Shown: one piece after another, positions 15,876 to 23,781 of the stretch | Numbering within the stretch: position 1 is the stretch's first letter | Layout: every line of letters starts with the position of its first letter | NCBI RefSeq assembly: GCF_024723735.1 | Contig: NZ_JANQDU010000008.1 | Coordinates: 1-35,079, forward strand | Length of the DNA: 35,079 nt | From: Frigidibacter sp. ROC022 | GTDB taxonomy: Bacteria; Pseudomonadota; Alphaproteobacteria; Rhodobacterales; Rhodobacteraceae | Direction of reading: 5' to 3' | Position numbers and translations under genes: made by a program | Notes under the pieces: generated by a model | Seen by the model: only the letters and a program-made list of their open reading frames with translations | Told to the model about the DNA's origin: nothing | The model's database searches: none

Positions 15876-16568
15876 TCAGATCTCGATCGGTTCCAGCACC
15901 TGCGGTTCGATCACCGCGACACCCGGCAACGCCGCGGCCAGTTCTCCGGCGTCCTGTTCGAGGATCGGGAAGGTCCGGTAGTGGCAGGGGATCACGGTCT
16001 TGAAGTCGAAGAAGGTCCGCGCCGCATAGGCCGCCCGTTTCATGTCCATGGTGAAATAGCCGCCCGCGGCGAGAATGCCGATGTCGGGCCGGTGCAGGTC
16101 GTTGAAGACGCCCATGTCGGCCATCACGTCGGTATCGCCCGAGAGATAGATCACATGGCCTTCGCCGGCGATCATGTAGCCCGATTCGTGGCCCATGTAG
16201 ATCGGCCCGGCATCGCTGGCCTGGGAGGAGCTGTGGGTGGCATTGACCATGGTGACCGCCACCTCTCCCAGCTTGATCGTGCCGCCCTTGTTGAAACCGA
16301 TCCCCTCGATCCCGTGCGCGGTCTGCCAATGGTCGATCGTGTCGTAGATGCCCGCCACCGGGATCCCCAGCCCGGTCGCAAGCTCGACCGCTTCCGAGGC
16401 ATGGTCGCCATGCCCGTGGGTGATCAGGATATGGGTGGCGCCCCGGATCGCCTCGTCCCGGCGTTCGGACGGAAACAGCGGGTTGCCGGCCAGCCAGGGA
16501 TCGACCAGCAGCACCTGATCCTCGATCTCGATCCGGAAGCTCGAATGTCCCAACCAGATGATCTTCAT
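15876..16568 (-). CDS. UPF0173-family metal-dependent hydrolase
   Basis: This 230-aa protein has the metallo-beta-lactamase fold. The metal-binding motif THGHGDH (H51, H53, D55, H56) is intact, with ATHSSS, YLSGDTDVMADM and PCHYRTFPIL providing further His/Asp ligands. It starts MKIIWLGHSSFRIE, the standard UPF0173 opening (WLGHS.F.I). The substrate of the family is unknown; members are predicted cytosolic hydrolases. It is divergent from the ceramidase-family gene across a 52-bp gap that must contain both promoters. Length and ligand set are normal. Confidence 0.9.
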   Translation of the reverse strand: MKIIWLGHSSFRIEIEDQVLLVDPWLAGNPLFPSERRDEAIRGATHILITHGHGDHASEAVELATGLGIPVAGIYDTIDHWQTAHGIEGIGFNKGGTIKLGEVAVTMVNATHSSSQASDAGPIYMGHESGYMIAGEGHVIYLSGDTDVMADMGVFNDLHRPDIGILAAGGYFTMDMKRAAYAARTFFDFKTVIPCHYRTFPILEQDAGELAAALPGVAVIEPQVLEPIEI

Positions 16569-16620
16569 GTGACTCTCCTTTGCTTCGCGGCGATGCTAGC
16601 AAGGATTGACGGAGAGTCCC

Positions 16621-17277
16621 ATGGACTGGACCACAGAGGTCGATGACTATTGCGAGCGGCTGGGGCCGGGGCTCTGGGCGGAGCCGTTGAACCTGCTGAC
16701 CAACGCCGCCTTCCTGCTGGCCGCGCTGGTGATGGCGCGGCGCTGCCGGGGGATGCCGACGGGCCAGGCGCTGGCAGCGGTGCTGGCGCTGATCGGTCTG
16801 GGCTCGGGGCTGTTCCATTCCGTGGCGACCCGCTGGGCCGCGGTGGCGGACGTGGCGCCGATTCTGGGTTTCATCCTGCTCTATGTCTTTGCCGCCAGCC
16901 GCGATTTCCTGGGCCTGCGCCCGGCCTTCGCCCTGGTCGCGGCGGCCCTGTTCCTGCCCTATGCGGCGGCGACGCTGCCGCTGTTCCGGCTGATCCCCGG
17001 GATCGGGTCCTCGGCGGCCTATGCGCCGGTGCCCGCGCTGATCCTCGCCTATGCGCTGGCGCTGGTCCGGCGGGCGCCCCGGACCGCGGTGCGGCTGGGG
17101 CTGGGGGCGGCGATGCTGATTGTCTCGATCACCTTCCGCAGCCTCGACGCGCCGCTCTGCCCGCACTGGCCGACGGGCACCCATTTCCTCTGGCATCTGC
17201 TGAACGGCCTGATGCTGGGATGGATGATCGAGACCTGGCGCCGCCACATGCTTGAAGCCGGCCCGGCGGGGCGCTAA
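16621..17277 (+). CDS. Ceramidase-family (CREST) integral membrane hydrolase
   Basis: This 218-aa protein has about seven hydrophobic helices and belongs to the alkaline-ceramidase/CREST superfamily, whose members hydrolyse amide bonds in lipids. Residues corresponding to the human ACER3 site are present with the same spacing: S62 and H66 in GLGSGLFHS, D77 in AVADVAPI, and H188 and H192 in GTHFLWHLLNG. The N-terminal DDYCER and AEPLNLLTNAAF resemble the ACER metal-binding start. It is therefore probably catalytically competent, though the substrate (ceramide-like or ornithine-lipid-like) is not known. The ATG at 16621 has GGAGAG just upstream; an in-frame TTG at 16606 is rejected. Confidence 0.8.
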   Translation: MDWTTEVDDYCERLGPGLWAEPLNLLTNAAFLLAALVMARRCRGMPTGQALAAVLALIGLGSGLFHSVATRWAAVADVAPILGFILLYVFAASRDFLGLRPAFALVAAALFLPYAAATLPLFRLIPGIGSSAAYAPVPALILAYALALVRRAPRTAVRLGLGAAMLIVSITFRSLDAPLCPHWPTGTHFLWHLLNGLMLGWMIETWRRHMLEAGPAGR

Positions 17278-17304
17278 ACGGGCCCCTGTCGCAAGGAGCG
17301 CCTG

Positions 17305-17592
17305 ATGGATATCGACACCGACACCGCCCGCCGCGTGGCCAAGCTGGCCCGGATCAAGGTTGAAGAGGACGAACTGCCCGCTCTGGCCCAGGGGTTCACC
17401 GCGATCCTGGGCTTCATCGAGCAGTTGAACGAGGTCGACGTGACCGATGTCGAGCCGATGACCAGCGTCACGCCGATGCGGCTCAAGCGGCGCAAGGACG
17501 GTGTCACGGACGGCGGCTATCAGGCCAGCATTCTGAAGAACGCCCCCGATGCCCGCGAGGGCTTCTTTGCCGTGCCGAAGGTGGTCGAATGA
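17305..17592 (+). CDS. gatC: Asp-tRNA(Asn)/Glu-tRNA(Gln) amidotransferase subunit C
   Basis: GatC is the small subunit that holds GatA and GatB together in the tRNA-dependent amidotransferase. The protein is 95 aa, normal length, starting [20 protein letters not shown], with [18 protein letters not shown] as the family's central block and [14 protein letters not shown] at the end. AAGGAG lies 7 nt upstream of the ATG. Its stop overlaps the gatA start by 4 bp (ATGA). gatB is not in the window, as is common in alphaproteobacteria, where it lies elsewhere. Confidence 0.95.
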   Translation: MDIDTDTARRVAKLARIKVEEDELPALAQGFTAILGFIEQLNEVDVTDVEPMTSVTPMRLKRRKDGVTDGGYQASILKNAPDAREGFFAVPKVVE

Positions 17593-19076
17593 GCCTCAAC
17601 ACCCTGACCATCGCCGATGCCCGCGACAAGTTGCGCGCAAGGGAAATCACCGCTGTCGAGCTGACCGAGGCCTGCCTGACGGCGATCGAGGGCGCCAGCG
17701 CCCTGAACGCCTTTGTCCATCACACGCCCGAGATCGCCCGCGCCCAGGCCGAGGCCGCCGATGCCCGGCTGCAAGGCGACGACGAGGCCCCGGCGCTGTG
17801 CGGGATCCCGCTGGGCATCAAGGACCTGTTCTGCACCAAGGGTGTCGCCAGCCAGGCCGGTTCGAACATCCTGAAGGGGTTCCGGCCGGAATACGAAAGC
17901 ACCATCACGGCGCAGCTCTTTGCCAGCGGTGCGGTCATGCTCGGCAAGCTGAACATGGACGAATTCGCCATGGGCTCGTCGAACGAGACCTCGGCCTATG
18001 GCAATGCGGTGAACCCCTGGCGGCGCGGCAATGACGATACGGCGCTGACCCCGGGCGGCTCTTCCGGCGGTTCGGCCAGTGCGGTCGCGGCCGATCTCTG
18101 CCTCGGCGCCACCGGCACCGATACCGGCGGCTCGATCCGGCAGCCAGCGGCCTTCACCGGGATCACCGGGGTCAAGCCGACCTATGGCCGCTGCTCCCGC
18201 TGGGGGGTGATCGCCTTTGCCTCGTCGCTGGACCAGGCCGGGCCGATGACCCGGACGGTGCGCGACGCGGCGATCCTGCTGCAGGGCATGGCCGGCCACG
18301 ACCCGAAGGATTCGACCAGCGCCGACATTCCGGTACCCGATTTCGAGGCGATGCTGACCGGTGATATCCGCGGCACGACCATCGGCATTCCCAGGGAATA
18401 CCGGATGGACGGGATGCCGGACGAGATCGAGACCCTGTGGAAACAGGGCACCGAGATGCTGCGCGACGCCGGTGCGACGATCCGCGACATCTCGCTGCCG
18501 CATACCAAATACGCGCTGCCGGCCTATTACGTCATCGCGCCGGCCGAGGCTTCGTCGAACCTCGCCCGCTACGACGGCGTGCGCTATGGCCACCGGGCCA
18601 GGCTGGCCGAGGGCGACGGCATCACCGAGATGTATGAAAAGACCCGCGCCGAAGGCTTCGGCGCCGAGGTGAAGCGGCGGGTGATGATCGGCACCTATGT
18701 GCTCTCCGCGGGATTCTACGACGCATATTACAACCGCGCCCGCAAGGTGCGCAGCCTGATCAAGCGCGATTTCGAGACCGTCTTTGCCGATGGCATCGAC
18801 GCGATCCTGACCCCGGCGACGCCGTCCTCGGCCTTCGGGCTGGGGGAAATGGCCGATGCAGATCCGGTGGCGATGTATCTCAACGACGTCTTCACGGTCA
18901 CGGTGAACCTGGCCGGGCTGCCGGGCATCGCGGTGCCGGCCGGGCTGGACGCGCAGGGGCTGCCGCTGGGGCTGCAGTTGATCGGCAAGCCCTGGGCCGA
19001 GGGCGAGTTGCTGAATCACGCCTATGTGCTGGAACGTGCCGCCGGCTTCGTTTCAAAACCGGCGCGCTGGTGGTAA
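17589..19076 (+). CDS. gatA: Asp-tRNA(Asn)/Glu-tRNA(Gln) amidotransferase subunit A
   Basis: GatA is the glutaminase subunit that supplies ammonia for converting Glu-tRNA(Gln) to Gln-tRNA(Gln). The protein is 495 aa with the amidase-signature fold. The Ser-cisSer-Lys triad is readable as K78 in [11 protein letters not shown]158 in [13 protein letters not shown] and S182 in [14 protein letters not shown]; the 24-residue spacing of the serines matches known GatA. The C-terminus has [17 protein letters not shown] and [12 protein letters not shown]. It is translationally coupled to gatC. It is expected to be essential if the organism lacks a GlnRS. Confidence 0.96.
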   Translation: MSLNTLTIADARDKLRAREITAVELTEACLTAIEGASALNAFVHHTPEIARAQAEAADARLQGDDEAPALCGIPLGIKDLFCTKGVASQAGSNILKGFRPEYESTITAQLFASGAVMLGKLNMDEFAMGSSNETSAYGNAVNPWRRGNDDTALTPGGSSGGSASAVAADLCLGATGTDTGGSIRQPAAFTGITGVKPTYGRCSRWGVIAFASSLDQAGPMTRTVRDAAILLQGMAGHDPKDSTSADIPVPDFEAMLTGDIRGTTIGIPREYRMDGMPDEIETLWKQGTEMLRDAGATIRDISLPHTKYALPAYYVIAPAEASSNLARYDGVRYGHRARLAEGDGITEMYEKTRAEGFGAEVKRRVMIGTYVLSAGFYDAYYNRARKVRSLIKRDFETVFADGIDAILTPATPSSAFGLGEMADADPVAMYLNDVFTVTVNLAGLPGIAVPAGLDAQGLPLGLQLIGKPWAEGELLNHAYVLERAAGFVSKPARWW

Positions 19077-19154
19077 GACAGGGCGCAAGATAGCGCGGAC
19101 CCATGGCGGACCGCCCAAACCGGCCGGAACCCCGGCCGAGCAGGTGAGTGCGGA

Positions 19155-19928
19155 ATGGTCAAGATGAACCGGATCACGATGGCGGGCGGCCTGTTGCTGC
19201 TGGCGGCCTGTGGAACGACGGTCCCGGATTCCGGGCAGGGCGTGGGGTTCGAGGACTACTCGAGCTATGAATTGCGCCGTGCCCAGCGGGGCGCCGATCT
19301 TGCCGCGCGGCAGAACGGTGTCGCGCCGGTCAGCCCGGCGATTTCCAGCGAGGAATTGCGCGCGGCAGGTCTGCCGGTGCCTGCGCCGGTGGAGGGCGCG
19401 CCGCTGGACGGGACCGGAATCGGCACGGCCGCGGCCGAGGGAACGGCGGCGCCGGCGGCCGGCGGCTCGGTCAGCATTTCCGACGAACAGGATTTCCAGG
19501 CCGTCGCGGCGCGGGAAACGATCGAGAGCGACAAGGCGCGGCTCGCCGCGAACCGCCGGGCCTACGAGCAGATACAGCCGGTCGCGCTTCCGGGTCGGCC
19601 GGGCGCCAGCGACACCGTGGTGATCGATTATGCGCTGTCGAGCACCAACAAGGTCGGTCAGAAGCTCTATGACCGGCCGTTGCGCGCCAATCAGGACAGG
19701 TTCTACCGGGCCTGCGCCCGCTATCCGAGCCAGGACAAGGCGCAGGAGGAGTTTCTCAAGGCCGGCGGCCCGCAGCGGGATACCAAGGGGGTCGATCCGG
19801 ATGGCGACGGCTTCGCCTGTTTCTGGGATCCGACGCCATTCCGGCTGGCCCGCCAGGGTGCCATCGCGGCCCCCGTGGCGCGCGAGGTGCTGCCGGGCCA
19901 GGGAGAGCAGGACTCTGCCGGGAACTGA
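19155..19928 (+). CDS. Lipoprotein with C-terminal Excalibur-like motif
   Basis: This 257-aa protein has a lipoprotein signal (basic start, hydrophobic core, LLAAC lipobox with Cys19), so it is expected to be anchored in the outer or inner membrane facing the periplasm. Residues 60-150 are Ala/Pro/Gly-rich linker. The C-terminal part has a patterned region (YDRPLRANQDRFYRACARY) and DPDGDGFACFWDP (214-226), which resembles the Asp-rich Ca-binding loop of Excalibur domains. Function is unknown. The ATG at 19155 has AGGTGA 7 nt upstream; a second ATG at 19164 is less well placed. The amidase gene begins within 5 nt of its stop, which suggests a shared cell-wall role. Confidence 0.75.
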   Translation: MVKMNRITMAGGLLLLAACGTTVPDSGQGVGFEDYSSYELRRAQRGADLAARQNGVAPVSPAISSEELRAAGLPVPAPVEGAPLDGTGIGTAAAEGTAAPAAGGSVSISDEQDFQAVAARETIESDKARLAANRRAYEQIQPVALPGRPGASDTVVIDYALSSTNKVGQKLYDRPLRANQDRFYRACARYPSQDKAQEEFLKAGGPQRDTKGVDPDGDGFACFWDPTPFRLARQGAIAAPVAREVLPGQGEQDSAGN

Positions 19929-19932
19929 CGTT

Positions 19933-20622
19933 CTGACCCGTGCCTCGCCCAATCACGGGCCAAGGCGCGACGGGCTGCGGCCGGGGTTGGTTGTGCTGCA
20001 CTATACCGCGATGCGATCCGCCGCGGCGGCGCTGGACCGTCTCTGTGATCCGGCGTTCGAGGTTTCCTCGCACTGGCTGGTCGGCCGCGACGGGCGGCTC
20101 TGGTCGCTGGTGGACGAGGAGCGCCGCGCCTGGCATGCCGGGGCCGGACAGTGGGGCGGTCGGGGCGATGTCAATTCGCGCTCGGTCGGGATCGAGATCG
20201 ACAATGACGGGCAGGCGCCGTTCTCGGCCCCGGCGATGGCGACACTGGAACGCCTGCTGGGTCAGGTTATGCGACGGCATGGCATACCGCCAGAGGGGGT
20301 GATTGCCCATTCCGATCTTGCGCCGCTGCGCAAGTCCGATCCCGGCCCCCGGTTCGACTGGCGGCGGTTGGCCCGGCTGGGCCTGGCGGTCTGGCCCGAT
20401 ACGGCAGTGCAGGAAGCGGGCACGGCGCCCGATGCGGCGCGGTTCCTGGCCCTTGCCGCCCGGTTCGGCTGGCCGGTCGAGGCCGGGCTCGGCCCGGTGC
20501 TGACGGCGCTGCGGCTGCGGTTCCGGCCCCGGGCCTCGGGGCCGCTCGCCGCCGCCGACATGGCCATAGCCGCCGACCTCGCCCGCCGCTTCCCGGTTGA
20601 CCGGGGATCGGCCCCGGCCTAA
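19933..20622 (+). CDS. N-acetylmuramoyl-L-alanine amidase (AmpD/Amidase_2 family), probable CTG start
   Basis: This zinc amidase cleaves the bond between MurNAc and L-Ala, either in anhydro-muropeptides or in the wall. From the chosen start it is 229 aa. Zinc-site residues fit the family: H23 in VVLHYTAM, H126 in VIAHSDLAP and D136 in LRKSDPG, with E88 in VGIEIDN and K134 as catalytic helpers. The conserved start SPNHGPRRDG lies just after codon 4. No ATG, GTG or TTG occurs in frame upstream of it until far inside the lipoprotein gene, and the first one downstream (TTG at 19987) would delete SPNHG. CTG at 19933, 4 nt after the lipoprotein stop, gives (M)TRASPNHG; CTG at 19915 is the other option. 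The C-terminal 70 residues may be a peptidoglycan-binding helical domain. Confidence 0.85.
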   Translation: MTRASPNHGPRRDGLRPGLVVLHYTAMRSAAAALDRLCDPAFEVSSHWLVGRDGRLWSLVDEERRAWHAGAGQWGGRGDVNSRSVGIEIDNDGQAPFSAPAMATLERLLGQVMRRHGIPPEGVIAHSDLAPLRKSDPGPRFDWRRLARLGLAVWPDTAVQEAGTAPDAARFLALAARFGWPVEAGLGPVLTALRLRFRPRASGPLAAADMAIAADLARRFPVDRGSAPA

Positions 20623-20625
20623 AGC
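20597..20625 (+). promoter_or_regulatory. Probable rnpB promoter overlapping the amidase stop codon
   Basis: TTGACC (20597-20602), a 17-nt spacer and TAAAGC (20620-20625) form a good sigma-70-type promoter. The first three bases of the -10 box are the amidase TAA stop. The expected start of transcription, about 7 nt on, is 20632-20633, exactly where the RNase P RNA P1 stem begins. Confidence 0.7.
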
Positions 20626-20632
20626 CTGCGAC

Positions 20633-21020
20633 GCGCGGATGGCCGGATGACCGCGGGGGATGGCCCGAAAGAGCCCCTCCGAGGAAAGTCCGGACTCCAC
20701 GAAGCAACGGTGCCGGGTAACGCCCGGCGGGGGCAACCCCAGGGAAAGCGCCACAGAGAACAGACCGCCCCGGAGCTGATCCGGGGTAAGGGTGAAACGG
20801 TGGGGTAAGAGCCCACCGCGGACCGGGCAACCGGGACGGCACGGCAAGCCCCACCGGGAGCAATGCCGAATAGGGACCACGCGCGGGCTCGCCCGCAGGC
20901 CGCTTCGGCCCAGTGGTCCGGGTAGGCAGCTTCAGCCCGTCGGTAACGGCAGGGCGAGAGGAATGGTCATCCAGGGGGTGCAAGCCCCCGGACAGAATCC
21001 GGCTTACAGGCCATCCGCGC
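20633..21020 (+). ncRNA. rnpB: RNase P RNA (bacterial type A)
   Basis: This is the catalytic RNA of RNase P, which matures tRNA 5' ends. The P1 stem pairs GCGCGGATGGCC (20633-20644) with GGCCATCCGCGC (21009-21020), defining both ends. The conserved core is present: GAGGAAAGTCCGGACTCCA near 20682-20700, the AGGGAAAGCGCCACAGAGAA region near 20742-20761, GGTAAGGGTGAAACGGTG near 20784-20802, and ACAGAATCCGGCTTACAG just before the 3' P1 strand. Length is about 388 nt, normal for alphaproteobacteria. It follows the amidase stop by 10 nt. No T-rich terminator is visible before the convergent aldehyde dehydrogenase gene. Confidence 0.97.
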
Positions 21021-21054
21021 AAATCGGCCCGTCCCCGGAAATCGATGCGCCGTC

Positions 21055-22491
21055 TCAGACGATGGCGCTGCTCTGCATCACGTTCTTGACGGTCATGTAG
21101 CTGGTCAGTCCCTCGGTGCCGCCCTCGCGGCCATAGCCGCTGGACTTGACGCCGCCGAAGGGTGTCTCCGGCAGCGAGGCTTCCAGCGTGTTGATCGAGA
21201 GATTGCCCGCCTCGACCCCGTCGACCATTCGCTCGACGTAATCGGCGCGGTTGGTGAATCCATAGGCCGCCAGCCCGTAGGGCACCGAATTGGCCTTGGC
21301 AATCGCCTCGTCCAGCGAGCCGACCGGGTTGATGATCGCCAGCGGCCCGAAGGGTTCGATCTGCATCACGTCGGCGTCGTCTGGCACGTTGACCAGCACC
21401 GTCGGCTCGAAGAAATAGCCGGCATTGCCGATCCGGCTGCCGCCGGTGCGCAGTTCGGCCCCCTTGGCGCGGGCATCCTCGACCAGGGCGCTCAGGGCGC
21501 CGATCCGGCGGTCATTGGCCAGCGGGCCCATCTCGACCCCCGGCTCGGTGCCATTTCCGACCACTGTCGCGGCGGCGCGTTTCACGAAACTGTCGGTGAA
21601 CCGGTCGAAGATCGAGTCATGGACGAAGAAGCGGGTGGGCGAGGTGCAGACCTGTCCGGCATTGCGCATCTTGCGGACCGCGCCGCTGATGGCCGCCCGC
21701 TCGACATCGGTATCCTCGCAGACGATGACCGGCGCGTGGCCGCCCAGTTCCATCAGCACCGGGGTCATGTGCTGGGAGGCCAGAGTGGTCAGGCTCCGGC
21801 CCACGGCGGTGGAGCCGGTGAAGGCCACCAGCCGCACCGAGTCGTGCCGGATCAGGTGGTCCGAGATCATCGCCGGGGTGCCGAAGACCAGGTTGAGCAC
21901 CCCCGCCGGCAACCCGGCATCATGGAAGGCGCGGGCGATGTGCAGCGCCCCGGCCGGGGTCTCTTCCGCCGCCTTGAGGATGATCGAGCAGCCCGAGGCC
22001 AGCGCTCCGGCGATCTTGCGGGCCGGCTGGCTCATCGGGAAGTTCCAGGGCGACAGCCCGGCGACGACGCCGATCGGCTGGTGATGGACGACGACCCGCA
22101 GGCCCGGCGCCGAGGGGATCACCCGGCCATAGCTGCGCATCGCCTCGCCGGCATCCCATTCGAAGAATTCGCAACCGCGGATCACCTCCAGCCTGGCCTG
22201 GGCCAGCGGCTTGCCATGTTCGGCGGTGATCGACCGGGCGATTTCCTCCTGCCGCTCGCGCATGAGCCGGGCAGCGCGCAGGATGATGTCGGCCCGCTCC
22301 CGCGGCGCGGTGTTGCGCCAGATCCGGAACCCGGCCTCGGCCGCCGCCAGCGCATCGTCCAGATCGTCGGTCCCGGCATGGGGCAGGCGCCCGATCACTT
22401 CTTCGGTGGCCGGATTCACGACCGGCAGATCGTCGGCGGCCTTCCGCCATTCGCCGCCGATATAGAGATGCAGATCGGGATAGCTGCTCAT
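21055..22491 (-). CDS. NAD(P)-dependent aldehyde dehydrogenase, succinate-semialdehyde dehydrogenase (GabD)-like
   Basis: This 478-aa aldehyde dehydrogenase has all catalytic residues: Asn150 in GLSPWNFPMSQ, Glu248 in LMELGGHAP, and the nucleophile Cys282 in RNAGQVCTSPTRF; the Rossmann motif is FTGSTAVG (224-231). Overall text resembles GabD-type semialdehyde dehydrogenases that oxidise succinate or 2-oxoglutarate semialdehyde to the acid. KAAEETP replaces the commoner KPAEETP. It does not show the C-LGTERVYV-type Cys loop I associate with aminomuconic-semialdehyde dehydrogenase. The gene runs away from the lysR-type gene, with a 21-bp T-N11-A palindrome about 80-100 bp upstream of its ATG, so it is probably a member of that regulator's regulon and oxidises an aldehyde made by the neighbouring lyase or dioxygenase pathway. 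Confidence 0.88.
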   Translation of the reverse strand: MSSYPDLHLYIGGEWRKAADDLPVVNPATEEVIGRLPHAGTDDLDDALAAAEAGFRIWRNTAPRERADIILRAARLMRERQEEIARSITAEHGKPLAQARLEVIRGCEFFEWDAGEAMRSYGRVIPSAPGLRVVVHHQPIGVVAGLSPWNFPMSQPARKIAGALASGCSIILKAAEETPAGALHIARAFHDAGLPAGVLNLVFGTPAMISDHLIRHDSVRLVAFTGSTAVGRSLTTLASQHMTPVLMELGGHAPVIVCEDTDVERAAISGAVRKMRNAGQVCTSPTRFFVHDSIFDRFTDSFVKRAAATVVGNGTEPGVEMGPLANDRRIGALSALVEDARAKGAELRTGGSRIGNAGYFFEPTVLVNVPDDADVMQIEPFGPLAIINPVGSLDEAIAKANSVPYGLAAYGFTNRADYVERMVDGVEAGNLSINTLEASLPETPFGGVKSSGYGREGGTEGLTSYMTVKNVMQSSAIV

Positions 22492-22571
22492 CTTGCCCTC
22501 GCATGACCGTGACTTCGCCGGCGACAGTCACATTCGCGCAGGCATCGGATCAACGGAATTGACCAAATACA

Positions 22572-22592
22572 GATATCCGATTGCGTGATATC
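22572..22592. promoter_or_regulatory. LysR-type operator upstream of the aldehyde dehydrogenase
   Basis: GATATC-N9-GATATC is a perfect 6-bp inverted repeat over 21 bp and contains ATAT-N11-ATAT, the classic T-N11-A form of LysR sites. It sits 81-101 bp upstream of the aldehyde dehydrogenase ATG and overlaps the last bases of the lysR-type gene itself (stop at 22591-22593). A related site lies at 25651-25671. Confidence 0.65.
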
Positions 22593-23556
22593 AGAAGCTG
22601 GTCTCGGCGGGCAATATCCGCGTCGCCGCCCGGCGCAGCGCGTCGAGAAAGGCCATGCCGGCGGGTGACAGGCTGTCCTCGCCCCGATGCGAGACGCCTA
22701 CCGGCCCGGCGCCGAAGGGCACGTCCCAGTCGATCCGCGCCAGCAGTCCGTTCTCGATGTCCAGCGCCGCGACATGGGCCGGCATCAGGCCGACGAAATC
22801 ATGGCTGCGCAGCAGCGAGCGGTTGGCCAGGTAGGAGACCGATTCGATCGCCACGGGGGGGTCGTATTGATCCTGCCGGACAAAGAACTGATCGGTCTGG
22901 CGCCGCAGCGTGGTCTCGACCGGGGGCAGGATCCAGCCATAGGGCCGAAGCTGATCGAAGGTGACGGCCTTCCGTCCCGCCAGCGGATGCTGGGTTCCGG
23001 TGACGGCGAGCATCCGTTCGTCGTAGAATTTCTCCTGCGCCAGCTTCGTGCGGTGGCGATAGCTGGGCAATCGGCCGACGATCATGTCGATCTCGCCCGA
23101 CTGCAGTGCCGGCATCAGCACCTCGTTGGTGCCCTCGACGATCTTGATCGCCACATTGGGCCGGTCCTGAAGGATCGTGTCCACCGCCACCGGCAGCAGA
23201 TAGGGCGAGGCCGCCAGCAGGGTGCCGACGATGACCCGGCCGCTGTTTCCTTCGTTGAGGTCGTCCAGCTCCTGCGCCGCGTTCGAGACCTGGGCGAAGA
23301 TCAGCTTTCCGTGACGGATCAGCGAGGTGCCGAAGACCGTCGGCACGACGCCGCGATTGGTCCGCTCGAACAGCTTTACCTCGAAGTCGATCTCGAGGTC
23401 CTGGATCATCTTGGTCGCCGCCGGCTGCGAGATGCCCAGTTCCCTTGCCGCGTTCTGGATGTTGCCATGCCGCCCGACGGCGATCAGCAGCCGCAACTGG
23501 CGCAGTTTCAACCGTGTCAGGGCGCGTTCGACGATACGGGAGTGCCGCGAGACCAA
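22591..23556 (-). CDS. LysR-type transcriptional regulator
   Basis: This 321-aa regulator has an N-terminal winged helix-turn-helix (about 18-77: LKLRQLRLLIAVGRHGNIQ, AARELGISQPAATKMIQDLE, LFERTNRGVVPT) and a two-lobe effector domain starting about 107 (GRVIVGTLLAASPYLLP). It resembles the GbpR/PcaQ-like group that respond to aromatic or sugar-derived catabolites. The start is TTG at 23556, chosen because AGGAG lies 7 nt upstream and no ATG or GTG is available near the homology start; the N-terminus is then (M)VSRHSRIVERALTRLKLRQ. It is divergent from the DHDPS-family lyase gene and upstream of the aldehyde dehydrogenase. It likely controls both, and the dioxygenase/transport operon, through T-N11-A sites. 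Confidence 0.9.
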   Translation of the reverse strand: MVSRHSRIVERALTRLKLRQLRLLIAVGRHGNIQNAARELGISQPAATKMIQDLEIDFEVKLFERTNRGVVPTVFGTSLIRHGKLIFAQVSNAAQELDDLNEGNSGRVIVGTLLAASPYLLPVAVDTILQDRPNVAIKIVEGTNEVLMPALQSGEIDMIVGRLPSYRHRTKLAQEKFYDERMLAVTGTQHPLAGRKAVTFDQLRPYGWILPPVETTLRRQTDQFFVRQDQYDPPVAIESVSYLANRSLLRSHDFVGLMPAHVAALDIENGLLARIDWDVPFGAGPVGVSHRGEDSLSPAGMAFLDALRRAATRILPAETSF

Positions 23557-23623
23557 GATGCCTCTCCTCGATTCTGGCGGCCGGAGATCGGCTCGGCTGG
23601 CCTTCTCTTGTCGCCGCTGCGAA

Positions 23624-23668
23624 GATATCAGGAATTTCCGGACGGTTGCTATAACAATTTTGGATAGC
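23624..23668. promoter_or_regulatory. LysR-type binding region between the regulator and lyase genes
   Basis: GCTAT (23648-23652), 11 nt, then ATAGC (23664-23668) form a perfect LysR box of CTAT-N11-ATAG type. Nineteen bases upstream of it, AGATATCAG (23623-23631) matches the half-site seen in the other two candidate operators but lacks its inverted partner. A palindromic recognition site beside an imperfect second site is the arrangement expected for LysR-regulated divergent promoters. The region is 225 bp long and unusually A/T-rich for this genome. Confidence 0.6.
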
Positions 23669-23781
23669 CAGTTCGGGCCAAAGCGGTTGGTTTCGCCTTT
23701 CGATCCTGACTGTATCCACCATGATCTCCGGCGGCCCGCCGCCGCCGGCACCGACAGCCTGACTCCCCGGGAGCGAGAGAC

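Noticed and set aside
21055-22491. Aldehyde dehydrogenase as 2-aminomuconic-semialdehyde dehydrogenase
   Set aside because: The Cys-loop text (QVCTSPTRF) fits GabD-type enzymes better than the aminomuconic type, although the dioxygenase context makes the idea attractive.
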